Source: Jaapia argillacea MUCL 33604
Taxonomy: Eukaryota; Basidiomycota; Agaricomycetes; Jaapiales; Jaapiaceae
Direction of reading: 5' to 3'
DNA length: 64,000 bases
NCBI GenBank assembly: GCA_000697665.1
Contig: KL197728.1
Span: forward strand, 238,272 to 302,271
Shown one piece after another: positions 28,241 through 40,249 of this stretch. Positions within the stretch are counted from its first letter, which is position 1. The number at the start of each line of letters is the position of its first letter. A program made the translations under genes and the position numbers. Under the pieces are notes generated by a model. That model had not been told where the DNA came from. It saw only the letters and a program-made list of their open reading frames with translations, and did not search any database.

Positions 28241-30395
28241 ATGGCTCCAGGCAGAAAGCAAGATATCGCTATCGCAGACGAGGCACTCTTGGCGAGTTTG
28301 GGCTATAAGCAGGAGTTCAAACGAGCCTTCACTCCGCTTGAGGTCATTCGCATTCCAACATCATCCGCATAAGATTGCGATTCTCATATCCCTCCAGGTA
28401 TTCGGCATCGCTTTCAGTATCATAGGATTGCTGCCGTCAATAGCGTCAGTGTCCCCTACTCGAATCGCCTCCAATTGTTGACATTCACGAATAGATCTGT
28501 TTTGCTCTATGCTCTTCCAAACGGTGGGCCTTCGGCTATGGTATGGGGTTGGGCAGTGGCTAGTATCTTCATTCTCTTCGTGGGCATGTCCATGGCCGAG
28601 TTGGGGTCGGCAGCTCCAACATCAGGTGGTGTACGTCCTCCTCATATCGTCACCTCCATCTTCTCAACATAATTTGATTGGTTCTCTTCAGCTGTATTTT
28701 TGGACTCACGCGTTATCGTCCCCTCGATGGAAAAACCTTCTCTCATGGATTGTTGGCTGTAAGGGCCTTCTTCACCCTCTGTAGTCCTGTCCTGATGGGC
28801 ACCCACTTTTGCAGACTCTAACACGATTGGATCCATTGCTGCCATCGCTTCGATTGACTGGGGATGTGCTGTTCAAGTCATGGCAGCAGCCAGCATTGGG
28901 TCCAATGAAGCCTTTTCAGCCACATCTGCCCAAACTTTGTGAGTCTTCAGGTCTCCTCACGGTAGACAAACTTTTTGACTGGCGCTCCAGTGGTGTGTAT
29001 TGTGCTATCGTCATCTCACATGCTATCATCTGCTGTCTGGCCACCCCCGTTCTCGCCCGCCTTCAAACGGTCTACGTTATCTTGAACGTGATGTAGGGGC
29101 TGCATCCTCGTTCTCCTGCACTTGTCCTAACATCACCACGTGCCATAAAGTTTGTGCCTGGCTGTTATCATTGCCCTCCCAGCGGCGACACCTTCCGAGT
29201 TCAAGAACACGGCCAGCTACGCTCTGGGTGGATTTACAAATGTTAGTGGCTGGCCCAACGGGTTTGCATTTATCCTCAGTTTCTTGGCACCGCTGTGGAC
29301 AATTTGTGCGTTGCTCTTCTCCATTGTTGAGGACACCGCTGAGGCTATCCCTTCCAAGGCTCTTTCGATTCAAGTGTCCATATAAGCGAAGAAGCTTCAA
29401 ATGCCGCTACTGCCGTGCCATGGGCCATCGTGAGCGCTATCGGTATTGCTGGTGTATTGGGCTGGGGTGAGTTTCGCGAGATCAGTACTTACTCTGGGGT
29501 GTTAACGTTTGGGGTCCCTTTCTACAGCCATTAATGTGTCTCTTGCATTCTGCATGGGCACGGATCTCGAAGCAATCATGAGCAGTCCAATTGGCCAGCC
29601 GATGGCTGTGATTTTCTTCAATAGTTTCGGTCAGAAAGGCACACTCGCTCTTTGGGCTATCGTCGTTCTTGTTCAGTACATGATGGGGTCTAGCATGGTA
29701 TATAACGTCCACTACCCGGCTACTTTCCCTCGCTGACACATTCCCACGACAGGTACTTGCCGCCTCTCGTCAATCCTTTGCCTTTTCTCGCGACGGTGCT
29801 CTACCTTTCTCCGGTTGGCTCTACCGAATGAACTCCTACACTGGAACTCCTGTGAACACTGTCTGGTTCACGTGCTTCTGGGCAGTTGCGATGGGTCTCC
29901 TGGCATTTGCTGGGGCTGGGGCTATTGATGCTGTTTTTGCCATCGGTGTCGTCGCCCTCTACATTGCTTATTCAATTCCCATCGCCGCGAGGTTCCTGGG
30001 GGAGAATGATTTCAAGCCGGGACCCTTCTCTCTTGGCGTTTTCGTGCGTTATTTCTCCCATTCTACGCCTTCGATTCTCTCTGAAGCTTCATCTCCAGAG
30101 TAAGCCAATTGGGTTCACGGCCGTTGCCTGGATGACCTTCATGGGCGTGGTTTTCCTCTTCCCATCAACGCCGCAAACAGACTCTGCTTCGATGAATTAT
30201 ACTGTGGTGGTGTTAGGTGGTGTTATGATCCTCTCCTTGGCCTGGTACTACTTCCCCGTATACGGCGGTGTCCATTGGTTCACTGGCCCCATCCCGACGG
30301 TTGAAAGCGAGACAGGAAGTTCTGCGGACTCCGTCATTAAGGAGAAAGGTCAAGACAATGTTGATGCCCACGTCGAGGGGGTGAGGAGTCGTTGA
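28241..30395 (+). CDS. GABA-type amino-acid permease, copy 2
   Basis: Paralogue of the flanking permeases with the same 11-exon plan: 28241-28342, 28398-28444, 28495-28630, 28692-28758, 28815-28938, 28991-29092, 29151-29305, 29359-29466, 29528-29697, 29753-30043 and 30099-30395, giving 532 residues. The helix 1 motif FGIAFSIIGLLPSIAS and the loop motif ASRQSFAFSRDGALPFS are unchanged. Differences from copy 1 concentrate in the N- and C-terminal tails and external loops. Substrate is unknown. Confidence 0.93.
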
Positions 30396-31786
30396 ATGCG
30401 ATTTTTTATGCCTTTTCCTTGTAATTATACCATGGAAGTAGAGTACGTGCCCTATAACAGACCCTCCGGTGTTGCTCCGGTGTATGTGTAATTGTGAGAC
30501 TGGATCAGTCGAAAATCGGAGGGAGGCTTGTGCGCAAGTTGTGCCATTTCCCGAATTCCCATTCGTTTGCACTTATCTACCTCCACGTGGCTGGTCCTCG
30601 GTTGCTATTGATCAGTCGCATTGCTATAGGTTGGCCGTCGAATTTTCCTCTGTTAACGTTGTCACGGTGTTCAATGGAAGCCTCACTTACCTCGCAACCT
30701 CACATACTTATCCTGGGCGGTTGTCGTCCAATGCAGTACACGCCGGAATAGGCGGCCGTTTATCCGTCCTGATAGGGTAGCAGCGCAGCTTTGCGGATCC
30801 GGCGAGCAGCAATCTTCATGTGAAGAACTTGAAATTTACTCCTACCGATTCCACGGAAGTCTAGTCTGTCACTGTAAACGATATCTTGATATCGGAGAGT
30901 TCGTCTAGTTTGGTGAGTCCGTCCTCACGATATCCAGCGACTTCGAGTTGCCAGCTGAAAGCTTTTGTTCAAGTTCAGTCATGTCCCTCGAGATCATCCT
31001 GCTGCTATCGACCTGTGCCTTCACTCAAATTGATGTATCAGTACCATTGATGTTTTTTCGCCATTGTGGGGTCTTGTTTGACAATTGGGTTGGCCCCGGC
31101 GTCCACTCCCATGCGTCCGCGCACCGGGATGGCATTTCCTCCCAGGTGAAGGTAATTGTGGTGCCGACTTGAACCTTGCTCACGTCGAAGGTTAAGATGG
31201 TTATGAACGCCAATGAGGAAGAGATTGTCGATTGATTCGGCCGACTTGCCATTGGGTATCACTCGGCAGCTTTTCCTCACTTTGTTCTCCGCCCTTGGGT
31301 GATCATATTCGCGTGCCAACATCAGGTCGACACTCTCAGCTGTCCAATTTGACCATGCGACAGTGATAGCCTACTACGAATTCCTCCGTAACCTTGTCAG
31401 TTCCGCGGGTTCTCAAGTTCCGACATTGGAGTAGTAGGTTCTGAAATGGTGCGTGACCGTTTTCAGTGTCGGAATCTGCTTCGGACAAGGTCATGTACCT
31501 GCCATTGCACCCATTCCAGTGATTCCACCTGAAAGGACTCCACTGTCGTTGATTGCCGACCCGCTATCTAATCAGGCGCCCTTCTGTTTTATCTTATCAC
31601 TTCGGCAAACCCAGGAAATACACCTCTACCTGCAACATCGACACAACCACGATAAGGACCACATTGTTCTGGCCGTGGAGTTGAAATGCAGAAGCCTTTA
31701 TATGCGTCGTGTTCAGCTCGTAGTGTTCTCTTCAATTCCGTTTCGCTTCTCCCTCCCCCCCTTTCTTCAACTTCCAGGCGACCACG
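30396..31786. other. Intergenic region between permeases 2 and 3
   Basis: About 1.4 kb without a supportable gene. It contains a perfect inverted repeat, CGATATC-TT-GATATCG, at 30889-30904. The promoter block of copy 3 is at the right end. Confidence 0.45.
31651..31704 (+). promoter_or_regulatory. Shared promoter block, permease 3
   Basis: GATAAGGACCACATTG at 31651-31666, AGTTGAAATG at 31679-31688 and TTTATATG at 31697-31704, with the ATG about 80 bp further on. GATA element and decamer are 28 bp apart, against 27 bp in copy 2. Confidence 0.55.
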
Positions 31787-34047
31787 ATGTCAGGCGGAAA
31801 TAAGCAATCCGTCGCAGCCGCCGATGAGGCCCTGCTCGCGGCCTTAGGCTACAAGCAAGAGTTCAGGCGAGCTTTCACACCTCTCGAGGTTTGTTTCAGC
31901 TTCCCCTTCCTGTGGTTTTCATTGTGTTTGACTTCTGAGAGCCAGGTGTTCGGTATTGCCTTCAGTATCATTGGGTTGATGCCGTCAATAGCGTATGTCC
32001 TGCTCCCGCTTCTATGCGAGTAACGACCCAACCCTAATAATCTTCGTGTGGAATAGGTCAGTCTTGGTGTATGCCCTTCCAAATGGCGGACCATCAGCCA
32101 TGGTTTGGGGTTGGGCAGTTGCAAGCTTTTTCATCCTGCTTGTTGGTATGGCCATGGCCGAATTGGGTTCAGCGGCTCCAACATCCGGTGGTGTCAGTTG
32201 TTCACTTCTCTGTTTGTTATCCTGCTTAAGCTCATGATGATTGTTCCAGTTGTATTTCTGGACCCATTCATTGTCGTCTCCTCGGTGGAAGAATCTCCTT
32301 GCCTGGGTTGTTGGGTGTAAGTGTAACCTATCTATTCCGTTCTGTTGAGACTGACATTTGACTCTCCGCTGTTGGTTTGCAGATGCAAATACCATTGGGT
32401 CCATCGCGTCCATCGCTTCGATAGACTGGGGATGTGCCGTCCAAATCATGGCTGCTGTTAGCATCGGCTCTGATCAGAAATTTGTCGCCACGAGTTCGCA
32501 GACGTTGTAAGTGTACTCATCTTTTTGTAAGATTCTTTCGTTGATCGTCTTGTCTTCTCACCGCGCATAATTTAGCGGCGTATATTGTGCTATCATCCTG
32601 ACGCACGCTGTCATCTGTTGTCTTGCCACCCAGGTTCTTGCCAGGTTACAAACTGCCTATGTTATCCTGAACGTTGTGTAAGTCCTAAGAACGATACATA
32701 TAACAATTTCGCTGACTTTATTCCCTCAGCCTGTGCTTGGCAGTGATAATTGCACTTCCGGCGGCTACACCCAAGGAGTATATGAACACCGCAAAATTCG
32801 CTTTAGGCGGATTTGACAATGTCAGCGGATGGCCCAATGGCTTCGCTTTCATTTACAGTTTCCTCGCTCCTCTGTGGACCATCTGTGAGTTCTTGTCTGG
32901 TTCGCTGTGTCAATCTTCTTTGACATGTTCTTTCTCCAAGGCTCCTTCGACTCCAGTGTCCACATCAGCGAAGAGGCTGCAAACGCTGCCATCGCTGTCC
33001 CCTGGGCTATTACCGGTGCTATTGCTATCGCCGGTATCCTTGGCTGGGGTTGGTACTCCCGTATATGAATCAATTCTTTATAATAACATTTGAACCCCTC
33101 CCTTCCCTTTCAGCCATCAATGTTTCGCTCGCCTTCTGCATGGGCCCAGATATCGACGCCATTTTGAACAGTCCTATTGGCCAACCGATGGCTGCAATCT
33201 TCTACAACAGCTTCGGAAAAAAGGGTACATTGACTATCTGGGCGATCGTTGTTCTAGTACAGTACGTTTTCCTCCATGTCTTGTATCGATGCATTTGATG
33301 ACAACAAACCGTCACAGGTACATGATGGGTTCCAGTATGGTACACATCTCTCTCCCCACTCGGTGTCATCAAACCTGACATCTCATCTTTGTCTCGCCTC
33401 AGGTCCTCGCTGCATCTAGACAGTCCTTCGCCTTCTCTCGTGATGGCGCTCTTCCATTCTCCGGCTGGTTGTACAGAATGAACGGCTATACCAAGACACC
33501 TGTGAATACAGTGTGGTTCACGTGCGCCGTAGCGATCGCCTTTGGTCTTCTCGCTTTCGCGGGCGCTGGTGCCATCGATGCGGTATTCGCCATCGGAGTT
33601 GTCGCCCTCTACATCGCATACGGGATCCCCATTGGTGCCAGGTTCTGGGGGACAAATGACTTCAAGCCTGGTCCTTTCTCTTTGGGCGTCTTCGTACGTG
33701 TTGATTTATTCGCCTCAGTACTTTTTGTTGCTGACTGAAGTTGACTGTAGAGCAAACCTATCGCTTACACAGCCATTGGATGGATGGTTTTCATGGGTGT
33801 TGTTTTCCTCTTCCCCGCATCACCGGCCCCTACCGTGGCCTCAATGAACTATACCATCGTTGTGATGGGTGGTATCTTGATCCTCTCACTGATTTGGTAC
33901 TACTTCCCTGTATACGGTGGTGTTCATTGGTTCACTGGTCCCATTCCTACCGTCGACAACGGTGCTGATGCAGCCTCTGGCACCTCCGACGGAAGTGTGG
34001 TCAAAGAGAAGATGCATGAAGTGGATGCGCGTGTTGTGCCTGTGTAG
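31787..34047 (+). CDS. GABA-type amino-acid permease, copy 3
   Basis: Third paralogue, 532 residues. Exons: 31787-31888, 31946-31992, 32057-32192, 32250-32316, 32383-32506, 32576-32677, 32730-32884, 32941-33048, 33114-33261, 33318-33339, 33403-33693 and 33751-34047. It keeps the FGIAFSIIGL helix 1 motif and ASRQSFAFSRDGALPFS. The exon that is 170 nt in copies 1 and 2 is split here by an extra 56-nt intron (33262-33317) inside VQYMMGSSM; the two halves (148 and 22 nt) still sum to 170. This copy also differs in the middle (PSIASVLVYALPNGG, MGPDIDAILNSP), so it looks the most diverged. Confidence 0.93.
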
Positions 34048-34298
34048 TAGTTATCCTAAATATCGTTCCCTTAAACCTCCATACACCCTATAATGTTGCA
34101 TAGTACATAGAGCTCTCCCAAATGCACTGTAATTATAATCACGTCTTCAGTTGGTGTTGAGCGGCCCGGTATCTCCGAAGAGCTAAACTAAACCAGCATA
34201 TCTCAGGCTTGTCTTGTTCCACAAGGTCGTGTGCTTCGTTTGTATATCTCTCCCCTCGTAGCATCAGAGAGAGACGGACCACCACTTCGCAATCTGCA

Positions 34299-36198
34299 AT
34301 GTCTGCCATGGCTCCTCTCAACTCCATTCTCATCACTCCTTTCGATGTCAGTCTCGTGGCCCCATCGTCTTGTCTCTCACAGAGTTTCTACGGAAACTAT
34401 GGAGGCCAAGGAATATTTATCTCAGATATGGATTGCTTGCAATCTTCGGATCACCTCCTTTCATCAGGACACATCGTTCCAGCAACTGAAGACCTCCAGC
34501 AGCTCGTTTGGTTGGAAGAGAAGGCCACTGAAGAATCGGTAAGGTCTGCAGCTCCACCCTTCACCGAGGAGCTGGACGACTTGCTATCGAGGATTTGGAA
34601 CCTGAAGAGTGTCAGAGTGGAGGGTAGCTTGCTCAGCGAACAAGAAACCTTGGAAGATGAGAAGAACGAGTTTGAGGTGCTGTTCCGAAGCGACTCCTCC
34701 GCCCTTCTCTCCGTCAGTTCGGAAACCGCACTCGTCTTGGACACTACTCTCCCTCGTTTCGTCAGGGCTACCCCGCTCCCTCCGCAGGCAGTCCCCTTTG
34801 TGCCGGTCCCCTCCAGTGCCATTAGTCGCGTAAAGGATCTCCTTTCCTCTGTCAAGTTTGATCCCGTCGTAGCCTCTATCGTGTCGAATATTTCGATAGA
34901 GCAGATGACCAACGACATTCGTTTCCTGACAGGTTTGTCGCTCCAGTTGTATCCAGTGGGTCTTCACTCCCTAACCCCTATCTTAGGTGAAGACACGAAA
35001 TCTGGAATCGTCTCCCGTCACTCCTTCTCTGAAGGAGGTCGGACCGCAGCCGCGTGGCTCTCCGACCGTTTTGAGGAAACCGGAGCTACCTGCGAGTTCC
35101 GTGATTTCTTAGTTGGGTTTGCGCCAAATGTCATCTGGTGCGTTTCTATCTCCCCAGTATTCGGAGTTTCTGATCCCTTCTCGCTTCAGCCGCTACCCTT
35201 CCACCGTCGACACCACAGCAACAGTTCTCTTGAGTGCTCACTACGACAGTCGAGGATCCTTTGGAAGCACCCGTGCCCCGGGTGGAGATGATGATGGCTC
35301 CGGCACCACTGCTCTTCTGGCCATCGCTCGAACGATCAAGAGGAAGGGTTTGACCTTCCGATCGAACGTCGAGCTAGCTGCATTCGCAGGTGAAGAACAA
35401 GGCTTGCTCGGATCTCGTGCCTATGCTCGTACGTGTCTGCTTCTCCCAGAATTAATACCAATTCACATAGCCACCCATTCTAGGCGAGATGAAGGAGGCC
35501 AAGACGAACCTAACCCTCATGATTCAGGCTGACATGCTAGCATACCATGCACCTGGCGAACCTGCTCAGCTTGGTTTGCCTCAATTGTGAGTCTCATAGC
35601 GTTTGCTTTACCTATCTTGCTAAGGACTTTGATATTAGCATCGGTACTCCGGAAGTTGCTTTGCTCGTCTCGAATATGTCGTCCATCTACAGCCCCGAAT
35701 TACAAGTTGGATACACGGCCGTTCGTCGATAGTATTGCGATCACTTGCGTTGTACTCACGTTGATTTATTAGGCATGCTGCAGTGACCATCAAGTAAGCC
35801 TTCAACCTCCATCAAGTGGCGAGGTTATTTGACGCATCTTCTCCAGTCATTCCACGAGCAAGGTTTCCCCGCCACTCAAGTATTCGAACGTGCAGGACCC
35901 GTATGCCCCTTTGAATGTTCGTGCCGTGAAGCCCTCTGATATCTCTAAATTCGCAGATCGCAGACCCCATGTATCACAACAGTGGCAAGCATTTCAACTA
36001 CTTCTCACTTTCATTCGAGTGAGGACTAAAACTGTTGTTAGGTGATTTGAGTGAGCGTGAAGGCTATGATCTGGAACAAGTCAAATCAATTGCCAAGGCA
36101 GAGGTAGGTTATAACATGCCCCCACCACCCTATCTCGCTAAACCGCGCGCTCCTAGTTCGCGGTATTGCTCCACGCCGCTGGATACGATCTTCCTTGA
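34299..36198 (+). CDS. M28-family aminopeptidase
   Basis: Zinc metallo-exopeptidase that removes N-terminal residues from peptides. Ten exons, 34299-34932, 34987-35137, 35190-35428, 35484-35586, 35639-35720, 35773-35793, 35847-35900, 35957-35984, 36042-36103 and 36157-36198, give 471 residues. The catalytic domain shows LLSAHYDSRG (His ligand), APGGDDDGSGTTALL (bridging Asp), FAGEEQGLLGSRAY (catalytic Glu-Glu), MIQADMLAYH, and the late His in MYHNSGDL. About 200 residues of acidic propeptide-like sequence precede it. Most family members are secreted, but the N-terminus chosen (MSAMAPLNSILITPFD) has only a weak hydrophobic run, so the true start or an upstream exon is uncertain. The intron after 35984 uses a GC donor if the conserved HNSGDL is kept. 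Position beside three permeases would suit amino-acid scavenging. Confidence 0.88.
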
Positions 36199-36427
36199 GA
36201 GAGAGAGCATACATTATATTAGAGTGTCGGTCGATGATCTCTCTGTTTATTGGTTATATTGGCCAACTACGACGTCTGAAGTCAAGTCTTCAACTGCACG
36301 TATTATAAGCGACCGCCCTCCTTCCGTCGCGGGTAACGGTCTGCCAAGGTAGACTTAGCAACTGCATACGGATTCTGAACGGAGCCCCAGCGAGCCATAA
36401 TCCTGGACCGGCTACGTTATGAAAAAA

Positions 36428-39400
36428 TCACACATTCCAGAATTCGAATGCTGGGCTGCCAGGCTCCGAGCTCTCTACGATCATCTTTGAGAAGCCCTCC
36501 TTGGTCAAAGCATCCTCTACGGTCCAGACCTCGGCATCAACCAAGTTCAACGTCTTCTTCAAATACGGCAAGATCTCCTTCAAGACATCGGCTTCAGAGA
36601 AGGGCAGAGTTCGTTGGAATGCCGTTTGAGCACCAAATTCTGCGATTCGTTTCTAAGGCGCGTCAAAAGAGGTCAGCATTGGACATCGACGAGAAGTGAA
36701 CAGAAGTGTGAACCTTGAATGTTTGGACAAACGGCATAGCACGCTTATCTTTGATCAACCCCTGGCTGGTCAGGATCTCCCTAGCTTTCACGTCGTCAAC
36801 TTTGTTGTGCTCTACACTGTACGCCTCCTTCACAGCTTGCACGCATTGGTCTTGCCAAGCTGGGAATGCGTGGGCTACGTATATCCGCGCAGACCTGGGC
36901 TTCTTCGGATCGTAGGTCATCTTGCCCTTATTCTTGCCCATCTTCTTGAGCAAGTTCAACTCGCCATCGCGCATCGACTTGATGGTCCCTCGGAGGTAGG
37001 CACCCGAATCAATGATAGTACGGTCGACAGGCCTAGGTGGAACGGGGAAGCGAGCTAGCTGAACAGACTGTGGTTCTTTGAGGACAACCGACCAGATGTG
37101 TTCGGCAAAGTGAGGAGCGATGGGGGTGACGAGGAGAGCCGCAGTGCGAATCCAGTCTTTCACTAGGTCAGCATGCATGCCGATATCCCCGGTTACTTCG
37201 CGGTACCAATCGCGAGCGCTTTGCAGTTCGTAAAAGCCATACTTTAAGGCGTCCTTGTAGAAATAGCTGAGGGGGACAATGAGTTGGGGAACGAAATTAT
37301 GACGGAACCAAGGAATCTCACCCATCGTAGTGGGATTTAGTGATGTTGATCAAATCGTTGATCTCTTCCTCGAATATCCGATCGTGATATGAGCTACGTG
37401 GACCTTGTCGCATATTTGGTTCGTCCTTAGCCATTTCCTGGAGTCATGGAGCAATAAGTTTGTGTTCGGAAGCAAATAGACCACTTGACAGCCGACATAC
37501 CTCGCACCAGGAGATCAAAGTATGCAAGCGCAAGATGTTGGCATTCGCAGTCTTCTCATCGAAATTTGCGTCCTCGATACCATCACCAGCGTCAGCGAGG
37601 GCAAGCCTCGTGGCATCAGCGCCAAACTTCTCGGTCGCCTCTCGCATCGTCAGGGTGTTCCCTTTGCTCTTCGACATCTTCTGACCATTCAACATCAGAT
37701 GTCCATTCGCGCGCATACTCAACGGCCACTTTTCTTCCTCGAAGATAGCGGCGTGATTGTAAACGGCGAACGTCAGATGGTTCTGAATTAAGTCCTTGCC
37801 AGAAGAGCGGATGTCGAAGGGATAGAAGTACTCGAATTCGTGCCTCATTCTGTCGGCCTTTTCACGGGGGATGGGAGCGGATGCCGGCCATGCTCCTTTG
37901 CAGAAGATGTACTCCCAGACTTCGTCGGTCATCTGATCAGGGGTGATGCCCAAGGGTCCAGGTTTGCTGCCGTCGATGACGCCGCCTGTAAAGGATGGTT
38001 AACAGATGGAACATAGATCGATGAAGGTGACGTACCTTGCAACAAGTACGCGACGGAATAATAACACATATAGATCGTAGAGTCACTCAAACTCTCGACC
38101 AAGAACTGAGTATCCCACGGCATCTTGGTGCCCAAGCCATAAGTCCTCGCACAAGCCCATTGGTTCAACCAGTTGAGGGTGCCCTCGAAGGCATTGCGCG
38201 TTTCGCCGTTGTAAGTGTTCATCTTCGCGACCAATCTATGTTCGAAAAATCAATCGACTACCCATCGTAACATCGAGTTAGAGTGCGCACTCACTTCTCT
38301 GCCTGAGCCTTCCATGACGCCTCTCCATAATCAAGATACCACTGGTCCATAAGTGCAACAACGCATTCGTCTGCACTCCTCGAAATGACCAAGCCCTCAG
38401 GTTCGGCATACGCAAATGCCAACCCAGCCTCGATCATCGCCGATCGAACCTTCACCTTGGCATCTTGTACACTCTCACCCTTGAATTCCCCAACCAACAT
38501 TTTACCATTATAAAAACCTTCCTTATACGCCAACTCCTTCGCTTCAGCCAATTGCTTGATATCTTTCTGGGAGTTGATTTTGAGCTGTTTAACGAGAGCG
38601 GGTGCGGTCATGTCGCCATAGGCCGGGGTGGTGATGACGGGTACGGGGTCGATTGAGGCCCATTTGGGGTCAATTTTGTAGAATTCAGCTTTTTTGCGGA
38701 GGTCCACGAGAGTAGCGTAGTCGTCAGGGGAGTCGGAGGGTACCGACGTGACGACGCCAGTACCCTACAATGCGGTCAACGCGGGACGACGAAAAGTGAC
38801 TGGTGGGAACTCACTTTTGTTGCAAGGACGTTTTCCATGGGTAAGACATACACTTCGGGATTGATACCGAATGGGGCCTTGATCTTGGTTCCGACAAGTT
38901 TCGAGCCATCGATTTCCAAGAGTTGCTCGACCTTGCCTCGCTCGGAGAAAACACCTTGGAAAGCCATATTTCGCGCAGCTCGACTTGTGCACAAGTATGC
39001 CTCCTTGTCGTTCGCAGCGAATACACCGTACTTGATAGCTGTCCCGACGAAGCAATTGGTCTGACCATACCTGAAAATATGAATCAATACCTTCCAGTTC
39101 AACCCAGGGTTAAAAGGTGGGCTCACATAGTTTCCGGGCGCAAAGTGGCAGCAACCAAATAAACCTTTCTCCCTCCAACCTTCCCCTCGATCTCCGAAGC
39201 GGCAGTCGGGCTCCAATCAACAACCTCCATCTTCACAGCAGTATACTCCTGCGGCCCGATTCCCTCTCCATCAGCTCGATCGTGATCCATGCAAGGTTGA
39301 CCATCCTTCGGGCTGTAGATGGTATATCGCTCTCCGAACTTGATCTTGCCCATCTTATACAGCTTGTTGACTTGCCATCGGACGAAAGAGTCGTAATAGG

Positions 39401-40249
39401 GATTAGCATCGGTGGTGATGAAGGAACGTCGCCAGTCTATTCTTGAGCCCATCCGGTTGTTGTCTCGCTAAAAATCGACGTTGATACGTTTGACCTCGCG
39501 AGTAGACCAGAAAAATATGGCGGCATACCATCGCAATAGGAGGGAAATAAGTTAACCAATACTGAGGTTCAGCGAACTTCTTGATTTCAGAACGGGGGAC
39601 ACCGATCGATTCCATGATCTGGAACTGGTATGTCAGGCCAGTTGCCTTTGCAGCGACCTTTCCTTTGGTGGCTTTTCCGACTCCAGGTGCTCCTTGGACA
39701 GGTACAGGGCCGCTTGACGCCTCTGCTTCGGCTTCTGGCTGGTATCCCTCGAAATCCGGTCCAAACATCTCAATCTCACGAATGAGCTTGTCCGCGCACG
39801 CCTGTATTCATTCAAATCAGAAGAATCACGCGAGTGAGGTCGGAAGAGAACACACCTTGATAGGCATACCCGTTACGTGGAACCCGTGAGGGAAGAGAAC
39901 CCGTTTGCCCAACATCCTCTGGTAACCCGCCGCAAACTCAATCTTGGAGATCGTGAATGCGTGTCCCAAATGTAAAGATCCGTTCATGTAAGGGTATGGA
40001 AAGTTTCCAAACCATTTCGGGAACTTGTGTTGGATCTCTGCAGGCGTAAGGCCGGCCGTTTCTTCGAGAGTCGGTGGATTAACTTCAAAGAGACGTTCCT
40101 GCGACCATCTTTCTTGGTATTTTTCTTCGAGGGCTTTCAGAAAGTCTCGCTTGCCTGTCTGAAGAACAGGGGGATATTGTCGACCTGATAAATTGTGCAA
40201 TTGCAATGGGACGTACCTGGGCAAGCTCGATGGGTGCAGAGGTCGCCAT
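36428..40249 (-). CDS. LARS1: Cytosolic leucyl-tRNA synthetase
   Basis: Class I synthetase charging tRNA-Leu in the cytosol. Eleven exons sum to 1,084 residues: 40217-40249, 39856-40158, 39529-39801, 39127-39467, 38815-39070, 38295-38764, 38036-38235, 37501-37985, 37322-37437, 36714-37266 and 36428-36652. [16 protein letters not shown] is the HIGH-type ATP motif. [17 protein letters not shown] follows, then an editing domain with [29 protein letters not shown] is the KMSKS loop. The C-terminal region begins near [14 protein letters not shown]. The length and the internal insert distinguish it from the mitochondrial enzyme. The first exon codes only [11 protein letters not shown], joined to [15 protein letters not shown], the usual opening of fungal cytosolic LARS. 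Confidence 0.96.

Larger units (their letters stand above)
24988..34047 (+). repeat. Tandem array of three amino-acid permease genes
   Basis: Three head-to-tail paralogues at 24988-27148, 28241-30395 and 31787-34047, each about 2.2 kb and separated by 1.1-1.4 kb. Exons 2 to 10 have identical lengths in all copies (47, 136, 67, 124, 102, 155, 108, 170 and 291 nt; in copy 3 the 170-nt exon is split in two). This shows origin by local duplication with intron positions kept. All three frames are intact. Confidence 0.9.

Noticed and set aside
27149-31786. Remnant permease copies or transposon footprints between the tandem genes
   Set aside because: No stretch of permease-like protein, terminal repeats or target duplications could be seen in the spacers.
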